Positions 20,187-28,579 of a stretch of 64,000 nucleotides of DNA are shown piece after piece. Source of the stretch: an uncultured delta proteobacterium. Its GTDB lineage: Bacteria; Myxococcota_A; UBA9160; JAFDET01. Numbering within the stretch: position 1 is the first letter of the stretch; every line of letters begins with the position of its first letter. The DNA is taken from NCBI GenBank assembly GCA_947259215.1, contig CAMYLJ010000027.1, positions 1 to 64,000 of the forward strand, given 5' to 3'. Made by a program: the position numbers and the translations under genes. Below the pieces are notes generated by a model. That model made no database searches. It was not told where the DNA came from and worked only from the letters and a program-made list of their open reading frames with translations.

Positions 20187-21961
20187 TTAGCGGCGTCCGA
20201 AGCGCCGCTCGATCTCGCCGCGCTCGAGCGGCACGGCCACGGGACGGCCGTGGGGACAGGTGGGCGCCCAGGGAATCGTGTCGAGGGCCTCGAGGATCGC
20301 GCGCTGCTCGCCCGCCGGAAGCACCTCACCGGCGCGCCGCGAGGAATGGCAGGCCAGGGTGGCGAGGATGTGGTCCGCCTCGGGGAGCATGCGAGAGCGG
20401 GCGCGTGTGTCGTCGCCGGCACCTTCCCGCAGCTCGTCGGCCAGACTGCGCACGAGGCTCGCCGGACTCAGGCCGGCCAGCAGGGCCGGCACCGCACGGA
20501 CCGCCACGGCGCCCTCGCCGAAGGCCTCGATCTCGAAGCCGAGACGCAACGCCAGCTCCGCGGACTCGACCAGCGCCGCCACGGCGCCCGGCTCGAGCTC
20601 CACCGTCTCGGTCAGCAGCAGCGCCTGGCGCTCGACCCCGCCCTCCAGTGGGCCGCGTGCTGGTCCACCATCAGCACGGCGTCCTTGCCCTCGACGATCA
20701 GGTAGGTGCCGAGCACCTGCCCCACCAGCTGGAGATCGGAGAAGCGCAGCGGTGCCGTCGCGGGCGGTGCGTCGAGCGATTCCGGGACGGGCTCCCGGGC
20801 GCCCTGGGCGAAGAGCCAGTCGCCCGCGGGAGCGTCCGCCACCCGCGCCTCCCCGGGCGGACCCGTGCCGAAGCCCGAGGAATCGCGCGCCGGCGGGTGC
20901 GGCGCGGCGGCGGCCGCCCCGCCCAGCCAGCGGCGCTCACCCAGCGCGCCCCGGACCGCCTCGCGCAGGGCGCGGTGCGCCGCGCGCGGATCCGCGAAGC
21001 GCACCTCCCATTTGGCAGGATGTACGTTCACGTCGACGGCGCCGGTCGGCAGCTCGACGAACAGGATCGCCGTGGGGAAGCGGCCTCGCGGAAGCACGTC
21101 GCGGTACACGTCGAGCAACGCGTGGCGCAGCAGCCGGTCGCGCACCGGTCGGCCGTTCACGTAGAGGTGGATCCCGGCGGCCGTGCCCCGGTGGTGATCC
21201 GGGCGCGAGACGTGCCCCGCGACCCGCACGCCGCCCGCAGCCGCCGAGACCGGAACCAGCGACGCCGCCTGCTCTTCGGAGAGCACCGCGGCGACGCGGT
21301 CGACCGGGTTCTCGACGGCCGGCCAGGCGAGCGACGGACGCCCGTCGCGCTGGACGTCGAAGTGGACGTCGGGCCGCGCCAGCGCCACCCGGGCCAGCCA
21401 GTCGGCCACGTGGCTCCACTCCGTGGCGTCCGTCTTCAGGAACTTCCGCCGCGCGGGCACGTGGGCGAAGAGCTCGGCCACCTCGATCCGCGTCCCTTCG
21501 GGCCCCGCGGCGGCCCGGTCCAGCTCGCGGCGCCCGCCGTCGACCTGGATCTCCCACGCCTCCTCGCGCCCGCGTGCGCGGGTGCGCAGACGCAGCTTCG
21601 ACACCGAGGCGATGGCCGGGAGCGCCTCGCCGCGGAAGCCGAAGCTCGTGATCGCGCGCAGGTCGTCGCTCGAAGCCAGCTTGCTGGTCGCGTGGCGCTC
21701 CAGCGCCAGCCGCGCCTCCTCCGGGGTCATGCCGCAGCCGTCGTCCGTCACGGCCAGGAAGCTCCGGCCCCCGTCGCGCAGCTCCACCCGCAGCCGCTCG
21801 GCGCCCGCGTCCAGGGCGTTCTCCACCAGCTCCTTCACCACCGACGCGGGGCGCTCCACCACCTCGCCGGCCGCGATCTGGTCGATCAGGGTGGGATCCA
21901 GGCGGCGGATGCGGGGGGCCTCGGAATTTGTGAGGGGGCGCCGAGGCGGCAATTCGGGCAT
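20187..21961 (-). pseudogene. mutL: DNA mismatch repair protein MutL, disrupted in C-terminal domain
   Basis: The N-terminal GHKL ATPase is intact (AAGEVVERPASVVKELVENA, DDGCGM, FGFRGEAL). At the start of the C-terminal domain the frame reads MVDQHAAH and then runs into a stop at 20612-20614. The rest of MutL continues in another frame from about 20645, reading GGVERQALLLTETVEL and ending with intact ACHSSRRAG and TCPHGRPV motifs. MutL normally has about 10-15 residues (ERVxYERL-type) between DQHAAH and this point. The simplest reading is therefore an out-of-frame deletion near 20645 removing part of the DQHA(X)2E(X)4E nuclease motif; a sequence error cannot be excluded. Start ATG 21961 with GGGAGGAA. 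Confidence 0.8.
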
Positions 21962-22043
21962 GATTCCTCCCCAGGTGCGGGGGTTTACACGCGAGCTGGC
22001 CGGCCAAAATGGACTTCCAGTTGGCAAGGTATCCGCAATTGCA

Positions 22044-22073
22044 TTGACAAGCACCCCGGTTTCTCAATAGTTT
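22044..22073 (+). promoter_or_regulatory. Sigma-70-type promoter for the AAA+ regulator gene
   Basis: TTGACA (22044-22049), an 18-nt spacer and TAGTTT (22068-22073). It drives the gene at 22107, in the divergent interval with mutL. Confidence 0.5.
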
Positions 22074-22106
22074 TCCACGTTGGGCGGTCAGGGGGGCCTT
22101 GCCACC

Positions 22107-23090
22107 ATGAGTGCACGCGAAGAAGCAGTCGAGAGTGTGGCGGGAGCGGCGGGAGCCGAGCCGCGACAATTGGGACGGCGACGCAGTGATCGACTGGTGG
22201 GGGTGAGCCGCGGTGCGGGCCGGGCCCTCGACCAGGCGACCGCTGCGGCGCGATCGGATCTGGCGGTCTTGATCCGCGGACCCGACGGCGCCGGCAAGAC
22301 CTACGTCGCACGCGCAATCCATTCCTGGGGCGATCGCGCCGAGGGACCGTTCGTCGAACGCTCCTGTGCGGCGCTCCCCGAAGCGCTCCAGGCGCGCGAG
22401 ATCTTCGGCTGCGCCGCGGGCGTGCACTCCATGGTGCCGGGGGAGTACGAGGGAGCCCTCGCCCAGGCGGCCGGAGGCAGCCTGGTGCTGTCCGAGGTGG
22501 AGCGTCTGCGTCCCGAAGTGCGCACGGCGTTGGTGCAGGCCATCGCCCAGGGCACCTTCCGGCGCGAGGGCGACAGCGCGCGCCAGGCGTTGCGGGTGCG
22601 GATCATCGCCACCGACGAATCCCAGGCCGGCGGCGACCCGCTCGGCGACCTGCCCCACCACGAGGTGGAGATCCAGGGCCTCGAGGATCGGACGGAGGAC
22701 ATCCTGCCGCTCGCGGCGCACTTCCTGGCCGAGTTCGCGGACCGCGAGGGCGTCGCCGTCGTGGGCTTCAGCGAGGACGCCCGCGCCGCACTCGTGGGCG
22801 CGAGCTGGCCCGGCAACGTGCGCGAGCTGCGCGAGCGTGTGCGTCAGGCAGTGCGCCTGGCGCGCGGCGGCGCGGTCACGGCGGAGGCCTTGATGCTGGC
22901 CGGCGAGACCGCCGAGGTGCCGTCGTTCAAGGAGGCCAAGCGCGCCTTCGAGACGCGTTACGTCGAGGGCCTGCTGCGTCGCTGCGGCGGCAACATCAGC
23001 CGCGCTGCGCGCCTGGCCAAGAAGGACCGCAAGGACTTCTACGACGTGATCCGGCGGACGGGCGTCGATCCGCAGCGCTTCCGCGGCTGA
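22107..23090 (+). CDS. Degenerate sigma-54 activator-like AAA+ protein with Fis-type HTH
   Basis: 327 aa. A short N-terminus without a receiver or sensor is followed by an AAA+ domain with Walker A GPDGAGKT (about 58-65). The sigma-54-contacting GAFTGA loop is replaced by GVHSMV within EIFGCAAGVHSMVPGEYEGAL. Walker B reads SLVLSEVER, so the usual Asp is Ser. The WPGNVREL motif is intact, and the C-terminus has a Fis-type helix-turn-helix (GGNISRAARLAKKDRKDFY). Without GAFTGA it should not remodel sigma-54 polymerase; a DNA-binding role akin to TyrR-like variants is more likely. ATG 22107 preferred over an upstream TTG. Confidence 0.75.
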   Translation: MSAREEAVESVAGAAGAEPRQLGRRRSDRLVGVSRGAGRALDQATAAARSDLAVLIRGPDGAGKTYVARAIHSWGDRAEGPFVERSCAALPEALQAREIFGCAAGVHSMVPGEYEGALAQAAGGSLVLSEVERLRPEVRTALVQAIAQGTFRREGDSARQALRVRIIATDESQAGGDPLGDLPHHEVEIQGLEDRTEDILPLAAHFLAEFADREGVAVVGFSEDARAALVGASWPGNVRELRERVRQAVRLARGGAVTAEALMLAGETAEVPSFKEAKRAFETRYVEGLLRRCGGNISRAARLAKKDRKDFYDVIRRTGVDPQRFRG

Positions 23091-23112
23091 GCCCAGCCCG
23101 CGCCACGTCGGG

Positions 23113-23118
23113 TATCGT
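23113..23118 (+). promoter_or_regulatory. -10 element placed for leaderless amidase gene
   Basis: TATCGT lies 7 nt before the GTG at 23126, and no Shine-Dalgarno is present. Confidence 0.35.
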
Positions 23119-23125
23119 CTGCGGC

Positions 23126-23938
23126 GTGCGTGCGGCCGTCGTCCAGATGACCTCCAGCGACGACGTGGAGGCAAACCTCGACGCCGCGGCCCAGCTGCTG
23201 GAGGAGGCGGCCGCCCGCGGCGCCGAGCTGGTGGCCCTGCCCGAGAACTTCGCCTACCTGCGGCGCGAGGGGCTGCCCGTCCCGTGTGCCCAGGGCCTGG
23301 ACGGGCCCTTCGTCGCCTTCCTGCGCGAGCAGGCGCGCCGCCACCGCATCTGGCTCGTCGGGGGCACCCTGCCCGAGGCGGTGCCCGGCGAGACCCGGGT
23401 GCACAACACGTGCGTCACCCTCGATCCCGAGGGCGAGCTGATCGCCGTCTACCGCAAGATCCACCTGTTCGACGTGGACCTCGGCACGGCCGGCGGCGAC
23501 GTCTTCAGCGAGTCGGCCACGGTCGCGCCCGGAGAAGAGGTCGTGGTGGCCGAGACCGCCTTCGGCGGCGTGGGTCTGTCGGTCTGCTACGACGTGCGCT
23601 TCCCCGAGCTCTATCGGGCGCACGCCGCGCGCGGGGCCCGCTTCCTCTGCGTGCCGGCCGCCTTCGCCCGGGAGACCGGCAAGGACCACTGGGAGGTCCT
23701 GCTGCGGGCGCGCGCCATCGAGAACCAGGCCTTTGTGCTGGCGCCAGCCCAGTGCGGACGGCACAGCCCGGAGCGCGCCAGCTACGGCCGCTCGCTGATC
23801 GCGGACCCCTGGGGCCTGGTGCTGGCCCGGGCCGGGGACCGGCCCGGCGTGGTGGTGGCCGAGTGCGATTTCGAGGAGCAGGACCGGGTGCGGGCCGCCC
23901 TGCCCGCCCTGCGTCACCGGCGCCTGAAGCCCGCCTAA
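23126..23938 (+). CDS. Carbon-nitrogen hydrolase (Nit1/omega-amidase type)
   Basis: 270 aa, a single nitrilase-superfamily domain. The catalytic triad is visible: Glu in ALPENFAYL, Lys in YRKIHLFDVD, and Cys in SVCYDVRFPELYR. The CYDVRFPELYR context matches Nit1-like deaminated-glutathione amidases and omega-amidases, which clean up wrongly transaminated metabolites. That specific substrate is inferred from motif similarity only. GTG start, probably leaderless. The FHA gene follows after 62 nt. Confidence 0.88.
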   Translation: MRAAVVQMTSSDDVEANLDAAAQLLEEAAARGAELVALPENFAYLRREGLPVPCAQGLDGPFVAFLREQARRHRIWLVGGTLPEAVPGETRVHNTCVTLDPEGELIAVYRKIHLFDVDLGTAGGDVFSESATVAPGEEVVVAETAFGGVGLSVCYDVRFPELYRAHAARGARFLCVPAAFARETGKDHWEVLLRARAIENQAFVLAPAQCGRHSPERASYGRSLIADPWGLVLARAGDRPGVVVAECDFEEQDRVRAALPALRHRRLKPA

Positions 23939-24000
23939 AGCGCCCGCTCAGACAGGCCGATAGCGCCCCCGAGATGCCCTGTGGGGCGTCCGGAGGGGCC

Positions 24001-24297
24001 ATGGCGCAGCTCAGGATCCAGAACGGCGGATTCGAGGGCATGACCTACGACCTGGGCGAGGAGCCCACGGTCATCGGCCGCAACCCCAACACCGACATCA
24101 CCCTGCTCGACGAGGGCATCAGCCGCGAGCACGCCATCATCGAGCTCGACGCGGAGAGCGGCGGCTTCACGATCGAGGATCTGCAGTCCACCAACGGCAC
24201 CAAGGTGAACGGCAAGCGCGTGCGTTCGTGCGAGCTGTCCGAGGGCGACGAGATCCTGATCGGTCAGACCCTGTTCCAGTTCACGACCGCCGCCTGA
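24001..24297 (+). CDS. FHA-domain phosphopeptide-binding protein
   Basis: 98 aa, essentially a single forkhead-associated domain. The conserved residues are all there: TVIGRNPNTDI, GISREHAII (Ser-x-x-His) and DLQSTNGTKVNGKRV. Such stand-alone FHA proteins bind phosphothreonine partners, usually of Hanks-type kinases; no such kinase is nearby. GGAGGGGCC lies 2-10 nt before the ATG. A slightly longer start at 23973 is possible but would place this Shine-Dalgarno inside the gene. Confidence 0.9.
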   Translation: MAQLRIQNGGFEGMTYDLGEEPTVIGRNPNTDITLLDEGISREHAIIELDAESGGFTIEDLQSTNGTKVNGKRVRSCELSEGDEILIGQTLFQFTTAA

Positions 24298-24305
24298 ACG
24301 GCGCC

Positions 24306-25331
24306 TCAGGCGGCGAGGCGGCGACGCAGATACGGGCCCAGCCAGGAGGCGAGCGGCACCGGCAGCCGGGTCCACGCGCGCGAGAAGGCGCGCAGGACGG
24401 CGCTGTCGCCCGGTGCGTCCGGCGGCAGCGGGCGCCGGTCGGGCGCCAGGCGCAGCCAGGCCAGGGGCTCCTCGCGGGCGCCCCAGCCGCGCTTGAAGCG
24501 GTGGGTTCCGCCGTCCCGGGGCGAGCGGCCGAAGTCGAAGACGCCGGCGCCCTGCTCCACCGCCCAGCGCAGCGCCTCCCAGTAGATCAGGTTGTTCGGA
24601 CAGCGCGCGCGCTCGGAGCGCAGGGTCGAGGCCCACGGCACGCTGACCGCACCGGCGTAGCGGATGGCGACCAGCCCCCCCACGCTGCGCTCGCCGTCCC
24701 CCGCCACCACGAAGCGCAGGCGCGGACCGAAGGCGCGGGCCATGGCCTCGAAGAAGCGCGGCGCGTGCACGGGGGAGCCCAGATCGCGCATGTTGCGGCA
24801 GAAGGGGGTCCAGAAGCCCTCGAACGTGTCGGCGGCCAACGTCAGGCCCGTGCGGCTCGCCTTGCGGGTCTGGTTGCGCACCTTGGCCGGGAGGGCCCGC
24901 CACTGGGCCTCCTCGTCCGCCTGGAGGTCGAGCACCAGGTCGACGCGGTCCAGCTCGCTGGCCGGCCCCTCCCGCAGCGGATGCCGCTGGCGCAGCTCGA
25001 GGTCCGCGACGCCCGTGCGCGCGGCCGCCTCCACGGCCGCGTCGAGGAGCGCCGCCTCGGCCTCCGGGCTCCGGACCAGGATGCCGGCGGCGTCGTGGAA
25101 CGGAAGTGACACCAGGCTGCGTCTGCCCTGGAGACCCCGGAAGTGCACCAGCGGGAGCACACCCGCGAGCGCGCCGTCGTGCTCGCGCGCCGCCAGGTAG
25201 AGCGGCGTCAGGCCGTAGGCATCCCGCAGGATCTCCGCCCAGGCCGAGGCATGGCCCACCACGGCGCCCGGCGTCGCCTCGACGAAGGCGTCCCACTCGG
25301 CGCCCGGATCCGTGACGGCCTCGACCCGCAT
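24306..25331 (-). CDS. FemAB-like GNAT acyltransferase, exosortase/EPS-associated type
   Basis: 341 aa. Two GNAT-like halves are visible: the N-terminal one with DAFVEATPGAVVGHASAW and LPLVHFRGLQGRRS, the C-terminal one with RNQTRKASRTGLTL and FDFGRSPRDGGTHRFKRGWG. The FDFGRS/GTHRFKRGWG pair is characteristic of FemAB-related proteins of exosortase/PEP-CTERM polysaccharide loci (TIGR03019-type). The reaction is unproven and probably aminoacyl or acyl transfer during polymer modification. TATACT ends 8 nt before the ATG with no Shine-Dalgarno, so the mRNA is probably leaderless. It is divergent from the polysaccharide export genes. Confidence 0.85.
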   Translation of the reverse strand: MRVEAVTDPGAEWDAFVEATPGAVVGHASAWAEILRDAYGLTPLYLAAREHDGALAGVLPLVHFRGLQGRRSLVSLPFHDAAGILVRSPEAEAALLDAAVEAAARTGVADLELRQRHPLREGPASELDRVDLVLDLQADEEAQWRALPAKVRNQTRKASRTGLTLAADTFEGFWTPFCRNMRDLGSPVHAPRFFEAMARAFGPRLRFVVAGDGERSVGGLVAIRYAGAVSVPWASTLRSERARCPNNLIYWEALRWAVEQGAGVFDFGRSPRDGGTHRFKRGWGAREEPLAWLRLAPDRRPLPPDAPGDSAVLRAFSRAWTRLPVPLASWLGPYLRRRLAA

Positions 25332-25339
25332 GGCCGCGG

Positions 25340-25345
25340 AGTATA
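25340..25345 (-). promoter_or_regulatory. -10 element placed for leaderless FemAB-like gene
   Basis: TATACT, the closest to the TATAAT consensus in this set, lies 8 nt before the ATG at 25331 on the minus strand. Confidence 0.5.
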
Positions 25346-25444
25346 GGGCCCGTCCGCCCGGCGTCGGTCAAGTCGGCTGCGAGAAACGCCGAAGCAGGTG
25401 TACCCTAGTGGCTCGACTTGCGCATGATCGAAAGGGTCCACGCC

Positions 25445-26167
25445 ATGACGATCTCCGTCCACACTCCCGTGGTCGCCGCGCTCCTGCTGGCGCTGGCGCC
25501 GTCGCCCGGATGCCGCGCCACGTACGGAAACCCGACCGTCTCGGATCCCACCACGGTCTACCGCGTGGGCCCGCCCGATTCGCTGCTCATCACCGTCCTT
25601 CCCGAGCCGCTCATCAGCCGCAGCGTGATGGTGCGCCCGGACGGCATGATCTCCTTCGACCTCGTGGGCGACGTGCCCGCCGCCGGCCGCACGCCGACCG
25701 AGATCGCCAAGGACGTGGAGCAGCGCATCGCGCGCTACAAGCGCGACGCCAGCGTCACCGTCTTCCTGGCCGGAAGCGCCAGCACGACCGTCACCATCCT
25801 CGGCGAGGTACCGCGGCAGACGACCTTCCCGCTGCCGCGGGAGACACGCCTGATCGAGGTCATCGGGGCCGTCGGGGGTTGGCGGCCCAGTGCCGCGGCG
25901 AGCCGCATCCGGATCATCCGCACCAAGGGCGGGGAGCCCGAGGTCTTCGGCGCCAACCTGGACGCCATCATTCGGGGCGACATGCGGACCAACCACCTGC
26001 TGCGCGGCGGCGACATCATCTACGTACCCATGAACATCTCGGCCGCCATCGGCCGCGCCGTGGCGAAGGCACTCTCTCCGGTCACCGCGCTCTTCTCCCT
26101 GGGCCGGGCCGGGAACCAGGCGGCGGTCATGGTGCAGGGCGGCGGGTTCTCGGGCAACCAGCCGTGA
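25445..26167 (+). CDS. Wza-type polysaccharide export lipoprotein, copy 1
   Basis: 240 aa. A signal peptide ends at APSPGC, a weak lipobox. The Poly_export domain follows: YRVGPPDSLLITV, RPDGMISFDLVGDVPAAG and a SLBB-like module (GEVPRQTTFPLPRETRLIEV). LLRGGDIIYVPMN precedes a hydrophobic C-terminus. Proteins of this family form the outer-membrane polysaccharide exit channel; the short form fits the exosortase-associated type (TIGR03027). ATG 25445 has GAAAGG upstream; a TTG at 25418 is an alternative. Copy 2 follows with a 4-nt overlap. Confidence 0.85.
   Translation: MTISVHTPVVAALLLALAPSPGCRATYGNPTVSDPTTVYRVGPPDSLLITVLPEPLISRSVMVRPDGMISFDLVGDVPAAGRTPTEIAKDVEQRIARYKRDASVTVFLAGSASTTVTILGEVPRQTTFPLPRETRLIEVIGAVGGWRPSAAASRIRIIRTKGGEPEVFGANLDAIIRGDMRTNHLLRGGDIIYVPMNISAAIGRAVAKALSPVTALFSLGRAGNQAAVMVQGGGFSGNQP
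25556..25628 (+). repeat. 73-bp segment identical in both export genes
   Basis: Identical to 26275-26347 (offset 719 bp), covering the codons for VYRVGPPDSLLITVLPEP and what follows. Similarity continues at a lower level through most of both genes, marking a tandem gene duplication. Confidence 0.85.
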
Positions 26168-26934
26168 CGATCCGCGTCCGCACGCTGGCGGCGGCCGCGC
26201 TGCTCCTGGTGCTGGCGCCCTGTCTCGGCTGCCGCACCACCTACCCAAGCCCGGCTGACTCGGGTCCGACCGGCGTCTACCGCGTGGGCCCGCCCGATTC
26301 GCTGCTCATCACCGTCCTTCCCGAGCCGCTCATCAGCCGCAGCGTGAAGGTGCGCCCGGACGGCATGATCTCCTTCGACCTGGTGGGCGACGTCCCCGTC
26401 GCCGGCCGTACCGTGACCGAGATCGCCGAGGACATGGAGCGGCGCATCGCGCGCTACAAGCGCGACGCCAGTGTCACCGTCTTCCTCGCGGGCAGCTCCA
26501 GCACGACCGTCACCATCCTCGGCCAGGCGGGGCGTCAGACGACCTTCGCGCTGCCGCGGGACACGCGCCTGATCGAGGTCATCGGGGCCGTCGGCGGTTG
26601 GAGCCCCACCACTGCCGCGGCGAGCCGCATCCGGATCATCCGGCTCACGGACGGGGAGCCCGAGGTCTTCGGTGCCGACCTGAACGCCATCGTGAAGGGC
26701 GACCTGCGGACCAACTACCTGCTGCGTGGCGGGGACATCATCTTCATCCCCCGGAACGTCTCGGCCACCATCGGCCTGGCGGTGGCCAAGGCCCTGTTCC
26801 CCCTGAGCAGCATCATCAGCCTGAGCATCCAGGGGGGCCGGATTGCGATCATGGTGCAGAGCGGCGGGACCGCGGCCCTGGCGAGCAAGGCCTTCGGGGG
26901 CGTGCCCCTGGCTGGGCTGGCGGGCGGGCTCTGA
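26164..26934 (+). CDS. Wza-type polysaccharide export lipoprotein, copy 2
   Basis: 256 aa, a paralogue of the preceding gene with the same domain order. A better lipobox is present (LAPCLGC). The central Poly_export and SLBB-like regions are nearly identical to copy 1. The signal peptide and the C-terminal 45 residues differ; here the tail is more hydrophobic (SSIISLSIQGGRIAIMV). GTG start overlaps the copy-1 stop (GTGA). Copy 2 ends 167 nt before a strong terminator. Two channels with different tails could partner different polymers, or form a mixed ring. Confidence 0.85.
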   Translation: MTIRVRTLAAAALLLVLAPCLGCRTTYPSPADSGPTGVYRVGPPDSLLITVLPEPLISRSVKVRPDGMISFDLVGDVPVAGRTVTEIAEDMERRIARYKRDASVTVFLAGSSSTTVTILGQAGRQTTFALPRDTRLIEVIGAVGGWSPTTAAASRIRIIRLTDGEPEVFGADLNAIVKGDLRTNYLLRGGDIIFIPRNVSATIGLAVAKALFPLSSIISLSIQGGRIAIMVQSGGTAALASKAFGGVPLAGLAGGL

Positions 26935-27101
26935 GGCTGGCGGGCGGAGGCCCCAAGGGGGCTGGAGTTCAGGGGAACGCCCCAGCAGATTCGAAGGCAT
27001 TTACCTACGGGCGAATACTTGATAAAAACGATCCGCTGGGTGGAGAATTGCCTTTTGTTTGCCTTCCCATCCGGGGTTCGATCGGCATAGGATGATTCCA
27101 C

Positions 27102-27119
27102 CCCCCGAAGGGGGTTTTT
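27102..27119 (+). terminator. Rho-independent terminator after export genes
   Basis: CCCCC (27102-27106), loop GAA, GGGGG (27110-27114), then TTTTT. It is the cleanest intrinsic terminator in the window. It ends the duplicated export pair, and the next gene starts 80 nt on. The preceding 26935-27101 has no gene; TAGGAT near 27088 could be a -10. Confidence 0.8.
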
Positions 27120-27198
27120 GTCGCGTCGACACCAAAACGTGGTTTGACGGCACCAACCCGGGAACGGGAACCGATTCTGACGGGGGTCGGAAGGGGCG

Positions 27199-28575
27199 AT
27201 GCGGTACTACCTGCTGAACCTGTACCTGAGCCGGGTGGCGATCGTCGTCCTGCTCGACCTCTTCTGCTTCGCGCTGGCCGCCACCCTCACCTGGTTCGCC
27301 CTCGAGCCGCCCGTCGCGCCCACGAGCTTCGCCCTCGGTGCCGCTGTGGCCGGAGTCGGTCTCTTCGTCCTGCTGCACTACACCGACGCCTACGGGCTCA
27401 TGGTGATCGGCAGCGGGCGCCGCACCTTCATGTGCATCTCCGCCACCGCGGGCATCCTGCTCATCGGCTCGCTCGCGGCGTGGTGGGTCGGGTCGCCCGA
27501 GCTCTGGCAGATCGAAACGGTCGCCCACACCGCCGGGCTCACCTTCGCATTCCTGCTGGTGGGGCGGCTGGGCTTCCGCGTGATCTCGGCGCGGCCCCGC
27601 TTCAGCCAGCGCGTGCTCATCGTCGGAGCCAGCGACCTCGGGCTCGCGATCGCCCGCGCCGTGCGCGATCGCCGCAACCTGGGTGCCGACATCGCAGGCT
27701 TCCTGTCCGACGACTTCGAGGACCAGGGGGCCTGGCTGGAGGGCTATCCGGTGCTCGGCCGCGGGCACGAGATCGAGAAGGTGCTCGACCGCGAGGAGAT
27801 CGGCCGCGTGGTGGTGGCCTCGAAGCGGCGGGAGGAGTACTTCCCCGCCCAGGAGCTGCTGCAGGCCAAGCTCGAGGGCCGCAGTGTCGAGTCCGGCGTC
27901 GCCTTCTACGAGCGCGTGACCGGCCGCATCTACCTGCGCGACCTCCGTGCCAGCTACCTGATCTTCTCCCCCGGCTTCCGCAACGGCCGCCTGTCGCTCC
28001 TCGCCAAGCGCGCCCTCGACGTGGTGGTGGCGGGAGCCGCCCTGGCGCTGCTGTGGCCGCTGCTCGGGCTGGCCGCGCTGGCGGTGAAGCTCGACTCGCC
28101 CGGCGCGGCGTTCTTCAGCCAGGAGCGGGTCGGCCGCTTCGGGCGCACCTATCGCCTCTACAAGCTGCGCTCGATGCGCGAGGGCGCCGAGGCCCAGTGC
28201 GGTCCTGCCTGGGCCGACAAGGACGACGCACGCACCACGCGCGTCGGCCGCATCCTGCGCAAGGCCCGGCTCGACGAGATCCCGCAGCTGTGGAACGTGC
28301 TGCGCGGGGAGATGAGCCTCGTGGGCCCGCGTCCCGAGCGGCCCGAGTTCGTCCAGGGGCTGTCCGAGCGATACCCCTACTTCCGGGCGCGCTTCGCCCT
28401 GCCCCCGGGCATCACCGGCTGGGCGCAGATCCGCCAGGGCTACGTCAACGAAGTGTCGGGGTGGGAAGAGAAGCTGGCGCTCGACCTGTACTACATGAAG
28501 TACCGCTCGCTCTCGATGGATCTGCTGATTCTCTGGAAGACGGTAAAGACCGTCTTCCTGATGAGCGGCGTCTAG
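27199..28575 (+). CDS. Polyprenyl-phosphate sugar-1-phosphate transferase (exosortase-type EPS)
   Basis: 458 aa. Four N-terminal membrane helices precede a Rossmann-like CoA-binding segment ([18 protein letters not shown]). A further helix ([20 protein letters not shown]) leads into the catalytic bacterial sugar transferase domain. Its signatures are [33 protein letters not shown] and [12 protein letters not shown]. It starts repeat-unit synthesis by moving a sugar phosphate to undecaprenyl phosphate; the layout fits the TIGR03013 group tied to exosortase loci. GGAAGGGGC lies directly before the ATG. The deacetylase gene follows after 4 nt. Confidence 0.93.
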   Translation: MRYYLLNLYLSRVAIVVLLDLFCFALAATLTWFALEPPVAPTSFALGAAVAGVGLFVLLHYTDAYGLMVIGSGRRTFMCISATAGILLIGSLAAWWVGSPELWQIETVAHTAGLTFAFLLVGRLGFRVISARPRFSQRVLIVGASDLGLAIARAVRDRRNLGADIAGFLSDDFEDQGAWLEGYPVLGRGHEIEKVLDREEIGRVVVASKRREEYFPAQELLQAKLEGRSVESGVAFYERVTGRIYLRDLRASYLIFSPGFRNGRLSLLAKRALDVVVAGAALALLWPLLGLAALAVKLDSPGAAFFSQERVGRFGRTYRLYKLRSMREGAEAQCGPAWADKDDARTTRVGRILRKARLDEIPQLWNVLRGEMSLVGPRPERPEFVQGLSERYPYFRARFALPPGITGWAQIRQGYVNEVSGWEEKLALDLYYMKYRSLSMDLLILWKTVKTVFLMSGV

Positions 28576-28579
28576 TCAC

